DNA from: Bacteroidales bacterium
Lineage (GTDB): Bacteria; Bacteroidota; Bacteroidia; Bacteroidales; UBA7332
Length of the DNA: 64,000 nt
NCBI GenBank assembly: GCA_028687995.1
Contig: JAQTZA010000002.1
Span: 292,217-356,216 of the forward strand
Direction: 5' to 3'
Shown: positions 38,788 to 48,700 of the stretch, one piece after another
How the letters are laid out: each line of letters opens with the position of its first letter
How positions within the stretch are numbered: position 1 is the stretch's first letter
Translations under genes and position numbers: made by a program
Notes under the pieces: model-generated
Databases searched by the model: none
What the model was told of the DNA's origin: nothing
The model's input: the letters and a program-made list of their open reading frames with translations, nothing else

Positions 38788-40203
38788 ATGGAATACAGTT
38801 CAGAAAAAGTGTCAATTGTCGAAAAGACAGCTTACGGTTTGGGTGATTTGGCATCCAATCTTTTTTATCAAACATTTACAATGTTTTTGCTCTATTTCTA
38901 CACTGATGTATTTGGAATATCGGCGGCAGCAGCAGGAACAATGTTCTTGATTGTTCGTATGTTAGACACATTTTATGATCCACTTGTAGGGGCTTTGGCT
39001 GATCGAACGAAATCGAAGTATGGTAAGTTTAGACCGTGGATTCTTTATACGGTTATCCCGTTTGGAGTCATTGGTTTTTTGACTTTTTATACTCCAGAAA
39101 TAGCTACAAGTGCCAAACTAGTGTATGCCTACATTACATATACTGCGATGATGTTTGTCTATTCGACTATTAATGTGCCTTATGGCGCTTTGATGGCTGT
39201 AATGACACACAACTCCTTGGAACGAACCAGTCTCTCTGCTTTTCGATCTATTTCTGCCTTTCTGGGTGGAGTTGTAGTTCAGGCATTTACCCTAAAACTG
39301 GTCAATTATTTTGGTTTGTTGAAAGCTGGAGCTAACGGTTCCTCAAACGAGCAATTTGGTTTTGCGATGGCGATGGGCATCTATTCAATTTTGGCTATTA
39401 TCATGTTTATGACAACATTCTTTTTGTGCAAAGAGCGTGTTCAACCGGTGAATGATGAGAAGAATTCATTTAAGGCTGATTTGAAGGATTTATTTAAAAA
39501 TACACCTTGGCTAATTCTTACAGTTGTCAGTATTATGACCTGCCTATTTGTTGCTATTCGCAATGGATCAATCATTTACTATTTTAAATATTACGTCAAT
39601 AACAACGGAACAGCCAACCTATTTGGGTTTGAAATTGGCGCAGATGCGTTGGTTTCAACTTTTATGGTGGTAGGCACTGCGAGCAGTATTCTAGGAACTA
39701 TTATGTTGAAACCTATGGCCGCTTTGATTGGAAAAAAACGTGTGTATATACTCTCAATGGGATTGGGAACTGTGTTGAGCGTTTCCTATTACTTTTTGTC
39801 AAAAGATCAGATTTCACTGATGTTCTTGTTTCAGGCGTTGTGCAATTTTGCCATCGGGCCATCTATGGCGATGATGTGGAGTATGTACGCCGATACAGCC
39901 GACTATTCTGAATTGAAAACTGGTCGTAGAGCAACTGGCTTAATTTATTCTTCAGCCAATTTTGCTCAGAAATTTGGATGGTCGATTGGAGGTGCAATTG
40001 CAGGATATCTGTTGGCTTATTATGGCTTTGTAGCAAACGCACCAGTAAGCGATTATACCGAAAAAGGTGTTCGTGTTTTGTTTAGCCTAATGCCCTCAAT
40101 TTGGAGTGTCATTGCCGTCATCGCGCTGTTTTTCTACAAGTTAGATGAGCAAAAAGTGATCGAGATTAATCAGAAACTTGCCACACTGAAGGGCAATAAA
40201 TAA
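38788..40203 (+). CDS. GPH-family sugar:cation symporter (MFS)
   Basis: The protein has 471 residues and about 12 hydrophobic segments. GPH (glycoside-pentoside-hexuronide) family marks are seen: 'KTAYGLGDLASNLFYQTFTMFLLYFYTDVFG', shown here only as the region of residues 12-42, then 'DTFYDPLVGALADRTKSKYGKFRPWIL' at ~52-80 and 'MWSMYADTADYSE' near residue 365. It carries small glycosides or monosaccharides across the inner membrane with H+ or Na+. It lies 23 bases after GH97 and 32 before the GH94 gene. It is the only transporter in the whole glycan locus, so it is the likely inner-membrane entry for the disaccharide used by GH94 or for released pentoses. Confidence 0.9.
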   Translation: MEYSSEKVSIVEKTAYGLGDLASNLFYQTFTMFLLYFYTDVFGISAAAAGTMFLIVRMLDTFYDPLVGALADRTKSKYGKFRPWILYTVIPFGVIGFLTFYTPEIATSAKLVYAYITYTAMMFVYSTINVPYGALMAVMTHNSLERTSLSAFRSISAFLGGVVVQAFTLKLVNYFGLLKAGANGSSNEQFGFAMAMGIYSILAIIMFMTTFFLCKERVQPVNDEKNSFKADLKDLFKNTPWLILTVVSIMTCLFVAIRNGSIIYYFKYYVNNNGTANLFGFEIGADALVSTFMVVGTASSILGTIMLKPMAALIGKKRVYILSMGLGTVLSVSYYFLSKDQISLMFLFQALCNFAIGPSMAMMWSMYADTADYSELKTGRRATGLIYSSANFAQKFGWSIGGAIAGYLLAYYGFVANAPVSDYTEKGVRVLFSLMPSIWSVIAVIALFFYKLDEQKVIEINQKLATLKGNK

Positions 40204-40235
40204 GAAAGAATAATACTACTAAAACAATCCTCAAT

Positions 40236-42632
40236 ATGCAATTTGGATTTTTCGACGACGAAAAAAAAGAATACGTAATTACGAGCCCAAATACTCCACG
40301 CTCGTGGAGCAATTATTTGGGTTCAACCGAATATGGAGCTATTATTACAAACAATGCGGGTGGATATAGCTTCTATAAGTCTGGCGGACAGGGTCGATTT
40401 ATGCGTATGCGATTCAATTCCATACCGATGGATCAGCCTGGTCGATACATCTATTTACGCGATAATGATAATGACGATTATTGGTCAGCTTCATGGCAGC
40501 CTGTAGGAAAACCATTGGATAAATACAAAAACGTTTGTCGCCACGGAGCTGCTTATACCATTATTGAATCGGAATATGCTGATGTGAAAACCGAAACGCG
40601 CTATTTTGTTCCGCTGGGGCAGACGTTTGAAATTTGGCATTTGAAGGTTACAAATACGAGTAAAAAAGTAAAAAACTTGAGCTTGTTTTCCTTTGTCGAA
40701 TATGTGGGGAATTGGAATGCAATGGACGATTTGCTCAATCTTCAATATACCCAATATACTGGTAAAATGGATGTGGTTGACGGTATAATCAGTCATGGTA
40801 CCAATGTGAATATCCCTCAAATGCCCGATAATTTTAATGAAAAAGATCAAGGAAGATACTCTTTTCAGGCATTTGTGGGTGGAGAAATTGTTGGATTTGA
40901 GACTGATTTGGAGAAGTTCCTAGGTTCGTATCGAACGTATGCCAATCCTATTGCGGTAGAAAAAGGGGAATGCTCCAACTATAAAGCGGCTGCCGATAAT
41001 TTGTGTGGAGTTTTGCAAATTGACACACAGCTTGCTCCTGGAGAGAGCAAGGATTTCTTTGTGCTGATGGGCGTTGGTCAAGCAGAAGTAGAAGGAAAAG
41101 CAGTTGTTGCAAAATATGGAAATATTGAAAAGGTTGAAGCTGAATTTGGTCGATTGAAAAATTATTGGCACAATCGAATAGATGGCTTACAGGTAAAAAC
41201 GCCTGATCCTCAGTTTAATAGTATGCTCAATATGTGGAGTCCATACAACTGTTTGATAACCTACGCGTGGAGTCGTGCCGCAAGTTTGGTTTACACCGCA
41301 AGCGAACGCGACGGGTTGGGATACCGCGATAGTGTGCAAGATCTGCTTGGCGTGATTCACAACATTCCGGCTGAAGCAAAGAGACGCCTAGAACTAATGA
41401 TTACAGGTCAAGTTTCGACCGGTGGTGCAATGCCTGTGGTAAACAAAGTGACGCATTCGCCTGGAAATGAACCTGCACCAGAAGAGATACAATATCGATC
41501 AGACGACTGTATGTGGCTGTTCAATGCTGTTCCAGCTTATGTAAACGAGACCGGTGATATTGATTTTTATTACAATGTTTATCCTTATTCAGATCAGGGT
41601 GAAGATACCGTGTTGAATCATCTTCGTCGGGCTATTCAGTTCAATCTAGATCGATTGGGTAATCACGGTTTACCTTGCGGTTTGCATGCCGATTGGAACG
41701 ATTGTCTCAAGTTCGGTCACGATGGCGAAACCACTTTTGTGGCGATGCAACTTCGCTTTGCATTGAAAACGTATATTGATATTTGTCAATTATTAGATAA
41801 TAATACAGAAAAAAATTGGGCTCAACCTATTTTGGCTCAGTTAGATGATAATATTCAAAAATATGCTTGGGATGGTGAGTGGTTTTTGCGTGGATATAGA
41901 GCTGACGGTTTTAAATTCGGATCAAAAGAAAGTCTCGAAGGTCAGATTTTCATGAACCCACAAGTGTGGGCAGTCATGAGTGGTGCAGCTAGCAAAGAGC
42001 AAACGGCTTTATCGCTACAAAAGATGAACGAGCGATTGGCTACCGAATATGGTGTGATGCTTTGCGATCCACCATACACCGATACCGATTACAATATAGT
42101 AAGAGCAGCGCTGTTTAATCCTGGAATGAAGGAGAATGGGGGAATTTTTGTTCACACACAGGGATGGGCAGTGATAGCCGAAGCGATGTGTGGCAATGGG
42201 AATAAAGCCTACGACTATTTCAAAAGCTATTTGCCATCAGTCTACAACGACAAGGCCGAAATTCGTCAAATTGAACCTTACGTATTTTGTCAATCTACGC
42301 ATAGTAAAACCAGTCCTCGGTTTGGCAATTCCCGCGTTCCTTGGTTAAGCGGCTCGGCAACATGGTCGTTTGTAGCGGCTGCGCAATATATTTTGGGTTT
42401 GCAACCTCAATGCAATGGGTTTAAAATAGATCCTTGCATTCCTTCTGTTTGGGAAGGTTTTGAGGCTACTCGTGACTTTCGCGATATGCGTTTACATATT
42501 TCGGTGACCAATCCAAATAATGTTGAAAAAGGCGTGAAAAACATCCGTTTGAATGGAGAGCTAATTTCTGGGAATATTGTCCCTCTTGAATTGATGAAGG
42601 AGGTTAATATAATTGAAGTTCTGATGGGATAA
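40236..42632 (+). CDS. GH94 disaccharide phosphorylase, specificity uncertain
   Basis: The protein has 798 residues, no signal peptide, and is cytoplasmic. The GH94 fold is evident in 'FGFFDDEKKEYVITSPNTP', 'NNAGGYSFYKSGGQGRF', 'GLGYRDSVQDLLGVIH', and the catalytic 'HADWNDCLKFGHDGE' (Asp486/Asp489). Unlike the cellobiose phosphorylase on the other arm, it lacks the long 'NLNCF' loop after DWNDCL and is shortened there, as in chitobiose phosphorylase. The overall sequence also fits neither closely. It releases a sugar 1-phosphate from a beta-glucoside-type disaccharide; the acceptor could be a glucose derivative, an N-acetylhexosamine, a uronic/aldonic acid or a pentose. It follows the GPH symporter by 32 bases, suggesting that the imported disaccharide is its substrate. 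Confidence 0.85.
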   Translation: MQFGFFDDEKKEYVITSPNTPRSWSNYLGSTEYGAIITNNAGGYSFYKSGGQGRFMRMRFNSIPMDQPGRYIYLRDNDNDDYWSASWQPVGKPLDKYKNVCRHGAAYTIIESEYADVKTETRYFVPLGQTFEIWHLKVTNTSKKVKNLSLFSFVEYVGNWNAMDDLLNLQYTQYTGKMDVVDGIISHGTNVNIPQMPDNFNEKDQGRYSFQAFVGGEIVGFETDLEKFLGSYRTYANPIAVEKGECSNYKAAADNLCGVLQIDTQLAPGESKDFFVLMGVGQAEVEGKAVVAKYGNIEKVEAEFGRLKNYWHNRIDGLQVKTPDPQFNSMLNMWSPYNCLITYAWSRAASLVYTASERDGLGYRDSVQDLLGVIHNIPAEAKRRLELMITGQVSTGGAMPVVNKVTHSPGNEPAPEEIQYRSDDCMWLFNAVPAYVNETGDIDFYYNVYPYSDQGEDTVLNHLRRAIQFNLDRLGNHGLPCGLHADWNDCLKFGHDGETTFVAMQLRFALKTYIDICQLLDNNTEKNWAQPILAQLDDNIQKYAWDGEWFLRGYRADGFKFGSKESLEGQIFMNPQVWAVMSGAASKEQTALSLQKMNERLATEYGVMLCDPPYTDTDYNIVRAALFNPGMKENGGIFVHTQGWAVIAEAMCGNGNKAYDYFKSYLPSVYNDKAEIRQIEPYVFCQSTHSKTSPRFGNSRVPWLSGSATWSFVAAAQYILGLQPQCNGFKIDPCIPSVWEGFEATRDFRDMRLHISVTNPNNVEKGVKNIRLNGELISGNIVPLELMKEVNIIEVLMG

Positions 42633-42641
42633 GTTGAGATA

Positions 42642-45635
42642 ATGAAGAAGATACTTTTGATAGTTGCATTGGTTTTATTCGCAGGAGAAAAAGTCTGCGG
42701 AGGAATGCCGTCAGCTCTGGAGGTTGGATTTGAAAAACCACCGATGGAAGCGAAACCGCGTGCATATTGGTGCTGGGTGGAAGGTAATTTCGATCTGAAA
42801 AAACTTGATCTTGAATTGAAAGAGGCTTACAAAAAAGGAATGGGAGGCTTCGATATCTGGAATGTTGGAGCAGTGGTCGATGAGAATCATATTGTGCCAA
42901 AAGGGCCATCGTTTATGGGTGATGAGTCTGTCAATGCAATCGTTCATTGCATCAATGAAGCATCTAAATATGGGTTAAGTCTTGGGCTGGTTTTGTCGAG
43001 TGGATGGAATTCTGGAGGCTCGTGGACAACACCTGAGCATCAAACGATGGGACTCTATAAATCAGAAGCAGTAGCAGAGGGTGGGCGAAAGGTTCAGGTT
43101 CATTTGCCTTTTCCGAAATGGGGAGATGCAAGTGCTATTATTCCGTTGGATAAAAATGGGAATCCGCTTTTTTTTCAGGATATCAAGATTCTAGCATATC
43201 CGCTTTCTAAAGATTCTGTTATTCAATCTGTGGCAGATGTTATTGAACTTCCCAATAGAATTGATAATAACAATAATCTTACAGTATGTTTACCGAAAGG
43301 TAAATGGCGAGTTGTGCGTCACTTGTGTTTGAACACAGGTCAGGCAATGATTTTAAATTCCAAAAGCGCAGCAGGTCCGATGATTGACCATTTGAGTGCA
43401 GAGGCTGCTGAAGCTCAAATCAGATTTTTTGCTGAAAAATTAAAGAAAAAACTTGGCTCTTTTGAAGGTAAAGCGTTGAAATATTTCTATAATGATAGTT
43501 ATGAAGTGACTGGATTGCTTTGGACTCCCACTTTTTTAGACGAATTTAAGCAGAGAATCGGATACGATATGACTCCATATCTTCCGGTTCTATATGGATT
43601 CAAACTTGCATCTAAAGATACGCTCGATCGTTTTTTGTTTGATTATCGAAAAGTGTTGTCTGATTTGATTATAGAGAACCATTACATAAAAAGCCGCAAA
43701 GTATGTGAAAGCTATGGTTTGGGGTATGTGGCAGAAGCTGCCGGTCCTGGGAAACCATTCCACAACTGTCCGTTCGAATCGTTGAGATCGTCGGGAGTAT
43801 TGTCTCATCCTCGTGGAGAGTTTTGGTATAATCACAACAAACTGCGATCGGAAAACGAAATCGACCAACTTCAGATTGTCAAAGGTGTTGCATCAGCTTC
43901 GCATATCTACAACCAAAAAATTGTTGAAGCTGAGGCATTCACAAGTACATCGTTGTGGCAAGAAGCGCCTTGTGATTTGAAATCTACCCTTGATCGTGCA
44001 TTTTGTGAAGGATTAAATCGGGTCTTATTTCATGTTTTTTCTCATTCACCCAAATCTGGTGGCTCACCCGGATATGTTTATGCGTTTGGAACACAGATTA
44101 ATACCAACAGAACATGGTGGAATATGTCAGAAGATTTTATGGCATATATTGGTCGAACTAGCTTTATGTTGCAGCAAGGCAATTTTGTAGGCGATGTTTT
44201 GTATTACTACGGCGATGATGCTCCCAATTTTGTGCCAACTCGTAAACAAATTCCTTCGCTCGGCTTTGGTTACGATTACGATTATATCAATACCGATATT
44301 TTGCTGAATCAACTTACTGTAAAAAATGGAAAACTTCTCCTCCCGAATGGACAGTCCTATGAAATCCTTGTGTTACCAGATTGTGATTTTACGAATTTGG
44401 ATGTATTGGTGAAATTGGAGCGATTGGTTTCGGAAGGTGCTATTATAATCGGGCAAAAACCAATCAAGAGTCAGGGCTTACTTGATTATGAGCAAAAAAA
44501 TCAATCAATCAAACTGTTGGGTTCAAGTATGTGGCAGAATGTTGACGGAGTTTCTGTTCTTTCGGCAAAATATGGTTTTGGCAGAATTTACAAGGGAGTG
44601 TCCGAAAAGGAGGTTCTTTCGCAGCAATCTATTTTGCCAGATTTTGAACCTGTTGATACGGCTTATATTCCGAAACTAGATTATATCCATCGTACAACAG
44701 AGGGTGTCGAGATCTATTTCGTCAGAAATACATCAGGACATCCTATTCGCTGCGATGCTCTCTTTCGAGTCTCAGGAAAAGTTCCAGAATTTTGGAATCC
44801 GATTTCAGGAGCTACAGTCAAAAGTAAACTTTATCAGACAGATAAAACGCGAACATTGGTACCACTGAATCTTGAAGAATATGGCTCCATCTTTGTGGTT
44901 TTTCGAGATACTGTGACCCAAAGATATATCACACAACTGAATGTGGATGGGAAAACCTATTTCCCAAAAAGAGCGAATGTGAACAATCTTGATTTCAACT
45001 TGGGTTACTCTTCAAGGAGAATTTATTCTGCACAATCAGGTAATTATGATGTTAAATTTAGTACTGGAAAACAAAGGAAATTCACTATTAAAAAGGATAA
45101 GGAGACTATTTTATTTACGGCACCTTGGCAGGTCATATTCCCGAAAAAAACAGACACTCTTCGAACGACATTTGATCATTTATACTCGTGGACTGAATCA
45201 CCAAACGATGAAATAAAATATTTCTCAGGTACGGCAAGCTATTCGACTGAATTCACTTGTCCTTCTTCTGAATTGAAGTCAGGAAAAAGAGTTGTACTCA
45301 ATTTAGGAGAGGTGGCAAATATTGCGAGGATATCGGTGAATGGACAAAAAGCAGGTATTTGTTGGGTGCATCCGTTCAAAATTGATGTTACAAGTTTGGT
45401 GAAATCGGGTGTTAACCGATTGTTGATTGAGGTTGCCAACCTTGAGCCAAATGGCATGATTGGTGAATCTAGACTTCCTGTACAGAATCGCACATTGACC
45501 TCTAATGTTATTCGATTACCCAATGCGTGGGCCTATCCATTGAAAGAATTGCCAAATAGTGAGTTTCCTCTCTTGCAATCGGGATTAATTGGCCCAGTGA
45601 GGATTAAATTTGAATACCTATTAAGAGATTTATAA
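42642..45635 (+). CDS. GH106 alpha-L-rhamnosidase-like protein
   Basis: The protein has 997 residues, with a signal peptide at 1-~20. The opening 'PRAYWCWVEGNFD', 'MGGFDIWNVGAVV', the 'AAGPGKPFHNCPFE' stretch and 'VEAEAFTSTSLWQ' are the layout of GH106, an inverting Ca-dependent alpha-L-rhamnosidase family with a (beta/alpha)8 core and several beta-sandwiches. The C-terminal ~150 residues form the GH2-like sugar-binding sandwich ('NLGEVANIARISVNGQ', 'GVNRLLIEVANL'). It starts nine bases after GH94 in the same operon. No T9SS signal is seen, so it is periplasmic. Rhamnose as the leaving sugar is the family norm, but no rhamnose catabolic genes are in the window, so the specificity is open. Confidence 0.8.
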   Translation: MKKILLIVALVLFAGEKVCGGMPSALEVGFEKPPMEAKPRAYWCWVEGNFDLKKLDLELKEAYKKGMGGFDIWNVGAVVDENHIVPKGPSFMGDESVNAIVHCINEASKYGLSLGLVLSSGWNSGGSWTTPEHQTMGLYKSEAVAEGGRKVQVHLPFPKWGDASAIIPLDKNGNPLFFQDIKILAYPLSKDSVIQSVADVIELPNRIDNNNNLTVCLPKGKWRVVRHLCLNTGQAMILNSKSAAGPMIDHLSAEAAEAQIRFFAEKLKKKLGSFEGKALKYFYNDSYEVTGLLWTPTFLDEFKQRIGYDMTPYLPVLYGFKLASKDTLDRFLFDYRKVLSDLIIENHYIKSRKVCESYGLGYVAEAAGPGKPFHNCPFESLRSSGVLSHPRGEFWYNHNKLRSENEIDQLQIVKGVASASHIYNQKIVEAEAFTSTSLWQEAPCDLKSTLDRAFCEGLNRVLFHVFSHSPKSGGSPGYVYAFGTQINTNRTWWNMSEDFMAYIGRTSFMLQQGNFVGDVLYYYGDDAPNFVPTRKQIPSLGFGYDYDYINTDILLNQLTVKNGKLLLPNGQSYEILVLPDCDFTNLDVLVKLERLVSEGAIIIGQKPIKSQGLLDYEQKNQSIKLLGSSMWQNVDGVSVLSAKYGFGRIYKGVSEKEVLSQQSILPDFEPVDTAYIPKLDYIHRTTEGVEIYFVRNTSGHPIRCDALFRVSGKVPEFWNPISGATVKSKLYQTDKTRTLVPLNLEEYGSIFVVFRDTVTQRYITQLNVDGKTYFPKRANVNNLDFNLGYSSRRIYSAQSGNYDVKFSTGKQRKFTIKKDKETILFTAPWQVIFPKKTDTLRTTFDHLYSWTESPNDEIKYFSGTASYSTEFTCPSSELKSGKRVVLNLGEVANIARISVNGQKAGICWVHPFKIDVTSLVKSGVNRLLIEVANLEPNGMIGESRLPVQNRTLTSNVIRLPNAWAYPLKELPNSEFPLLQSGLIGPVRIKFEYLLRDL

Positions 45636-45702
45636 CGGAACTTAATTTATATAATATTACTAATACTCAATTTATATTTTTAATCATTTAATTCACACTA
45701 CT

Positions 45703-48700
45703 ATGAAAAAACGACATTTAATTTTAGTGCTTTTGATTTATGTGACGAGTGTAATTGCTTATGGTCAGCAAATTACATTAATCGATTTTGGAGCAACTAA
45801 TAGTTCGACAACCTCTCCTAATTATTGGAATAATTTCAGTAGTTTGACAGATGGCGGATCTTTGGCCTTGAAAGATAATACAGGAACTTCTACCGGTGTT
45901 AATATGGTTAATACCAAAGCATTTTCATTTACATTTGCTTCAGGAACGAATGCGCCAACTGCTCCTGCATCAAACGTATTTCCTAACACAGCAACAGTTG
46001 ATGGAGTATACCGATCAGATAATGTTAAACCAATATTGACATTCTCAAATCTAGATCCAACGAAGCGGTATACGTTCGATATTTTTGCATCCAGAACTTC
46101 GTCAACTTCTAATAGGACGACTCTTTATACTGTAACAGGTTCGACCGTCGCCTCAGCATCGTTAGATGCATCAAACAATACAGGTAATTATGTTACTGTG
46201 GCATCCATTGCACCTAATGTGTCGACTTCTAGCATCACTCTTCAAGTTGAACTTGGTTCTGGGAATACTGCATTTGTTTATTATCTCAATGCAGTTCGGA
46301 TTACAGCAATAGCTCCTCCCACAGCGAGCTATACTTCTGTAGTATCAGATAAAGATGTGACATTTACAAATACATCTACGAATGCAACCAGTTATAGTTG
46401 GGATTTTGGTGATGGAACGTCTTCAACTTCTGCTAGCCCAGTTCATACTTACTCGAATTATGGCACTTATTCGGTTGTTTTATCAGCAACAAATGTTGCA
46501 GGAACAGTTACTTCAACTCAAAGCATTAATATATCTGCCTCTGTTCAGCCAACTTCAAGCTATACTTATGCTGTTTCAGATAAAGATGTGACATTTACGA
46601 ATACATCTACGAATGCGACCAGTTATAGTTGGGACTTTGGTGATGGAACTAGCTCTACGTCTACGAATCCAGTGCATACTTATTCAAGTTATGGCGATTA
46701 TTCGGTTGTTTTGTCTGCTATCAATGCTTCAGGAACAGTTACTTCAACTCAATCATTTACTCTTGCTGCTCTTGTTCAACCGACATCCAGCTATACTTAT
46801 GCCATTTCAGATAAAACAATAACATTTACCAATAATTCAACCAATGCAACGAGCTACAGCTGGGACTTTGGCGATGGCTCTTCTTCAACCTCAATAAGTC
46901 CTTCACACACTTATACAAGTTACGGTACGTATTCAGTAGTTTTAACATCAACCAACACAAATGGATCGGTTGGTTCCACGCAAAGTATTACTCTCGTTGC
47001 ACCACCAATTGCTGATTTTACTTATACTTCAACTGGATTGACTGTGGATTTAACAAATACCTCTTCGAATGCCACCAGTTATAGCTGGAATTTTGGTGAT
47101 GGTAATACCTCCACTTCAACGAGTCCTTCTCATACTTATGCAAGTGCTGGAACATATACAGTAGTCTTAACCGCAACTGGAACTGGTGGTTCTAATCAGA
47201 AAAGTAGCGATATCACAGTTACCGCTCCTTCATCTTCATCTCCATCTGTTTTGTTGGACTTTGGAGGAACATCAACACCAACAGGAAATTGGAATAATAT
47301 TCAAGGATTTTCTTCTGCAACCCCTGTTTCTTTGATCGACGAACTAGGCGCTTCGACCACCTTCAGTTTGACGATTAATAAAGCATTCGGTGGCATAAAT
47401 TATGCTGGAACCACTTCGCCAACTGGGAATGCACTTTCTACCTTTGGAGCGTCTTCAGGAAATTCCACATCCGATAGCTTCTTCTCTGCGGGGAATTCTA
47501 TCTCTTCTGGATTTATCTTGAGCGGACTTGATGCTACGAAAGTTTATTCGTTTGATATCTTTGCTTCAAGAACTCCAGTTTCTGACAATCGCGAAGCAAA
47601 ATACACTTTGACTGGACAAAATACGGCATTTGCTACTTTAAATGCGGCCAATAATACAGCCAATGTTGCCACTATTTCAGAAATAGTCCCTGACGCCACT
47701 GGTAAAATTACTTTCTTAATGGAGAAGGGAGCCAATAATACTGAATCTACAAACGGCTATATCTATTTAGGTGCGATAAAAATATCAAGCACTGCTTCTT
47801 TGGCATCCCCAACGGCAAGTTATACTTATTCGGCTAGTGGATTAACCGTAGCATTTACTAATACATCAACAAACTCATCAAGTTACAGTTGGAACTTTGG
47901 AGATGGATCGGCAACTTCAACAGCGACTTCACCATCGCATGTCTACGTTGCCTCGGGGAGCTACACTGTTGTCCTTACAGCTACAAATAATAATGGTATT
48001 GTTACTTACAGCCAGTATATCAGTGTTGTTGCAGGAACAGCTCCTATCCCTGCATTTACATATTCAGTGACGGATAAGACTGTAACTTTCACAAATACAT
48101 CAAGTAATTCAACAAATTATAGTTGGGACTTTGGAGATGGGACATCAGCTTCAACTGCGACGTCTCCGACTCACACATACTCCACATTAGGAAACTTCAC
48201 CGTACAACTTACAGCTACAAATGCTAATGGTTCAGTATCTACATCTAAATCAATTAATATTATTGCTGTACCATCTGGTGGTACTACCAAGAGAATATTA
48301 TTTTTAAGTAATAGTTATATCTACACTACGAATCCAATGAATATTGCAGATATTCTTGTAAATATAGCCAATTCTGCCGGAGATGCTGTAGTTTATGACA
48401 AGATTGTCGGTTCTGGTTGGTCTTTACTAAACCATGTGAACAACCCACCTAGTATGGATGCAATACGACAAGGGAATTGGGATTTTGTATCTATGAATGA
48501 ATACAGTCATAAGTCATCTTTTTCACCTGCAATATTTGCAACGGAAACTTTCCCTTATGCTAAAATATTAAACGACACTATCAATAAATACAATCCTTGT
48601 GGTGAAACTATTTTTTATCAAACGTGGGGCTACAAACAAGGAGATGATACATATTGCCCATACGATCCAGGTGTTTGTACTTATGAACAAATGGATGATA

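Noticed and set aside
46321..47240. Regular repeats resembling a CRISPR array
   Set aside because: The ~231-base period is coding and gives PKD domains in one frame; there are no short palindromic repeats with unique spacers.
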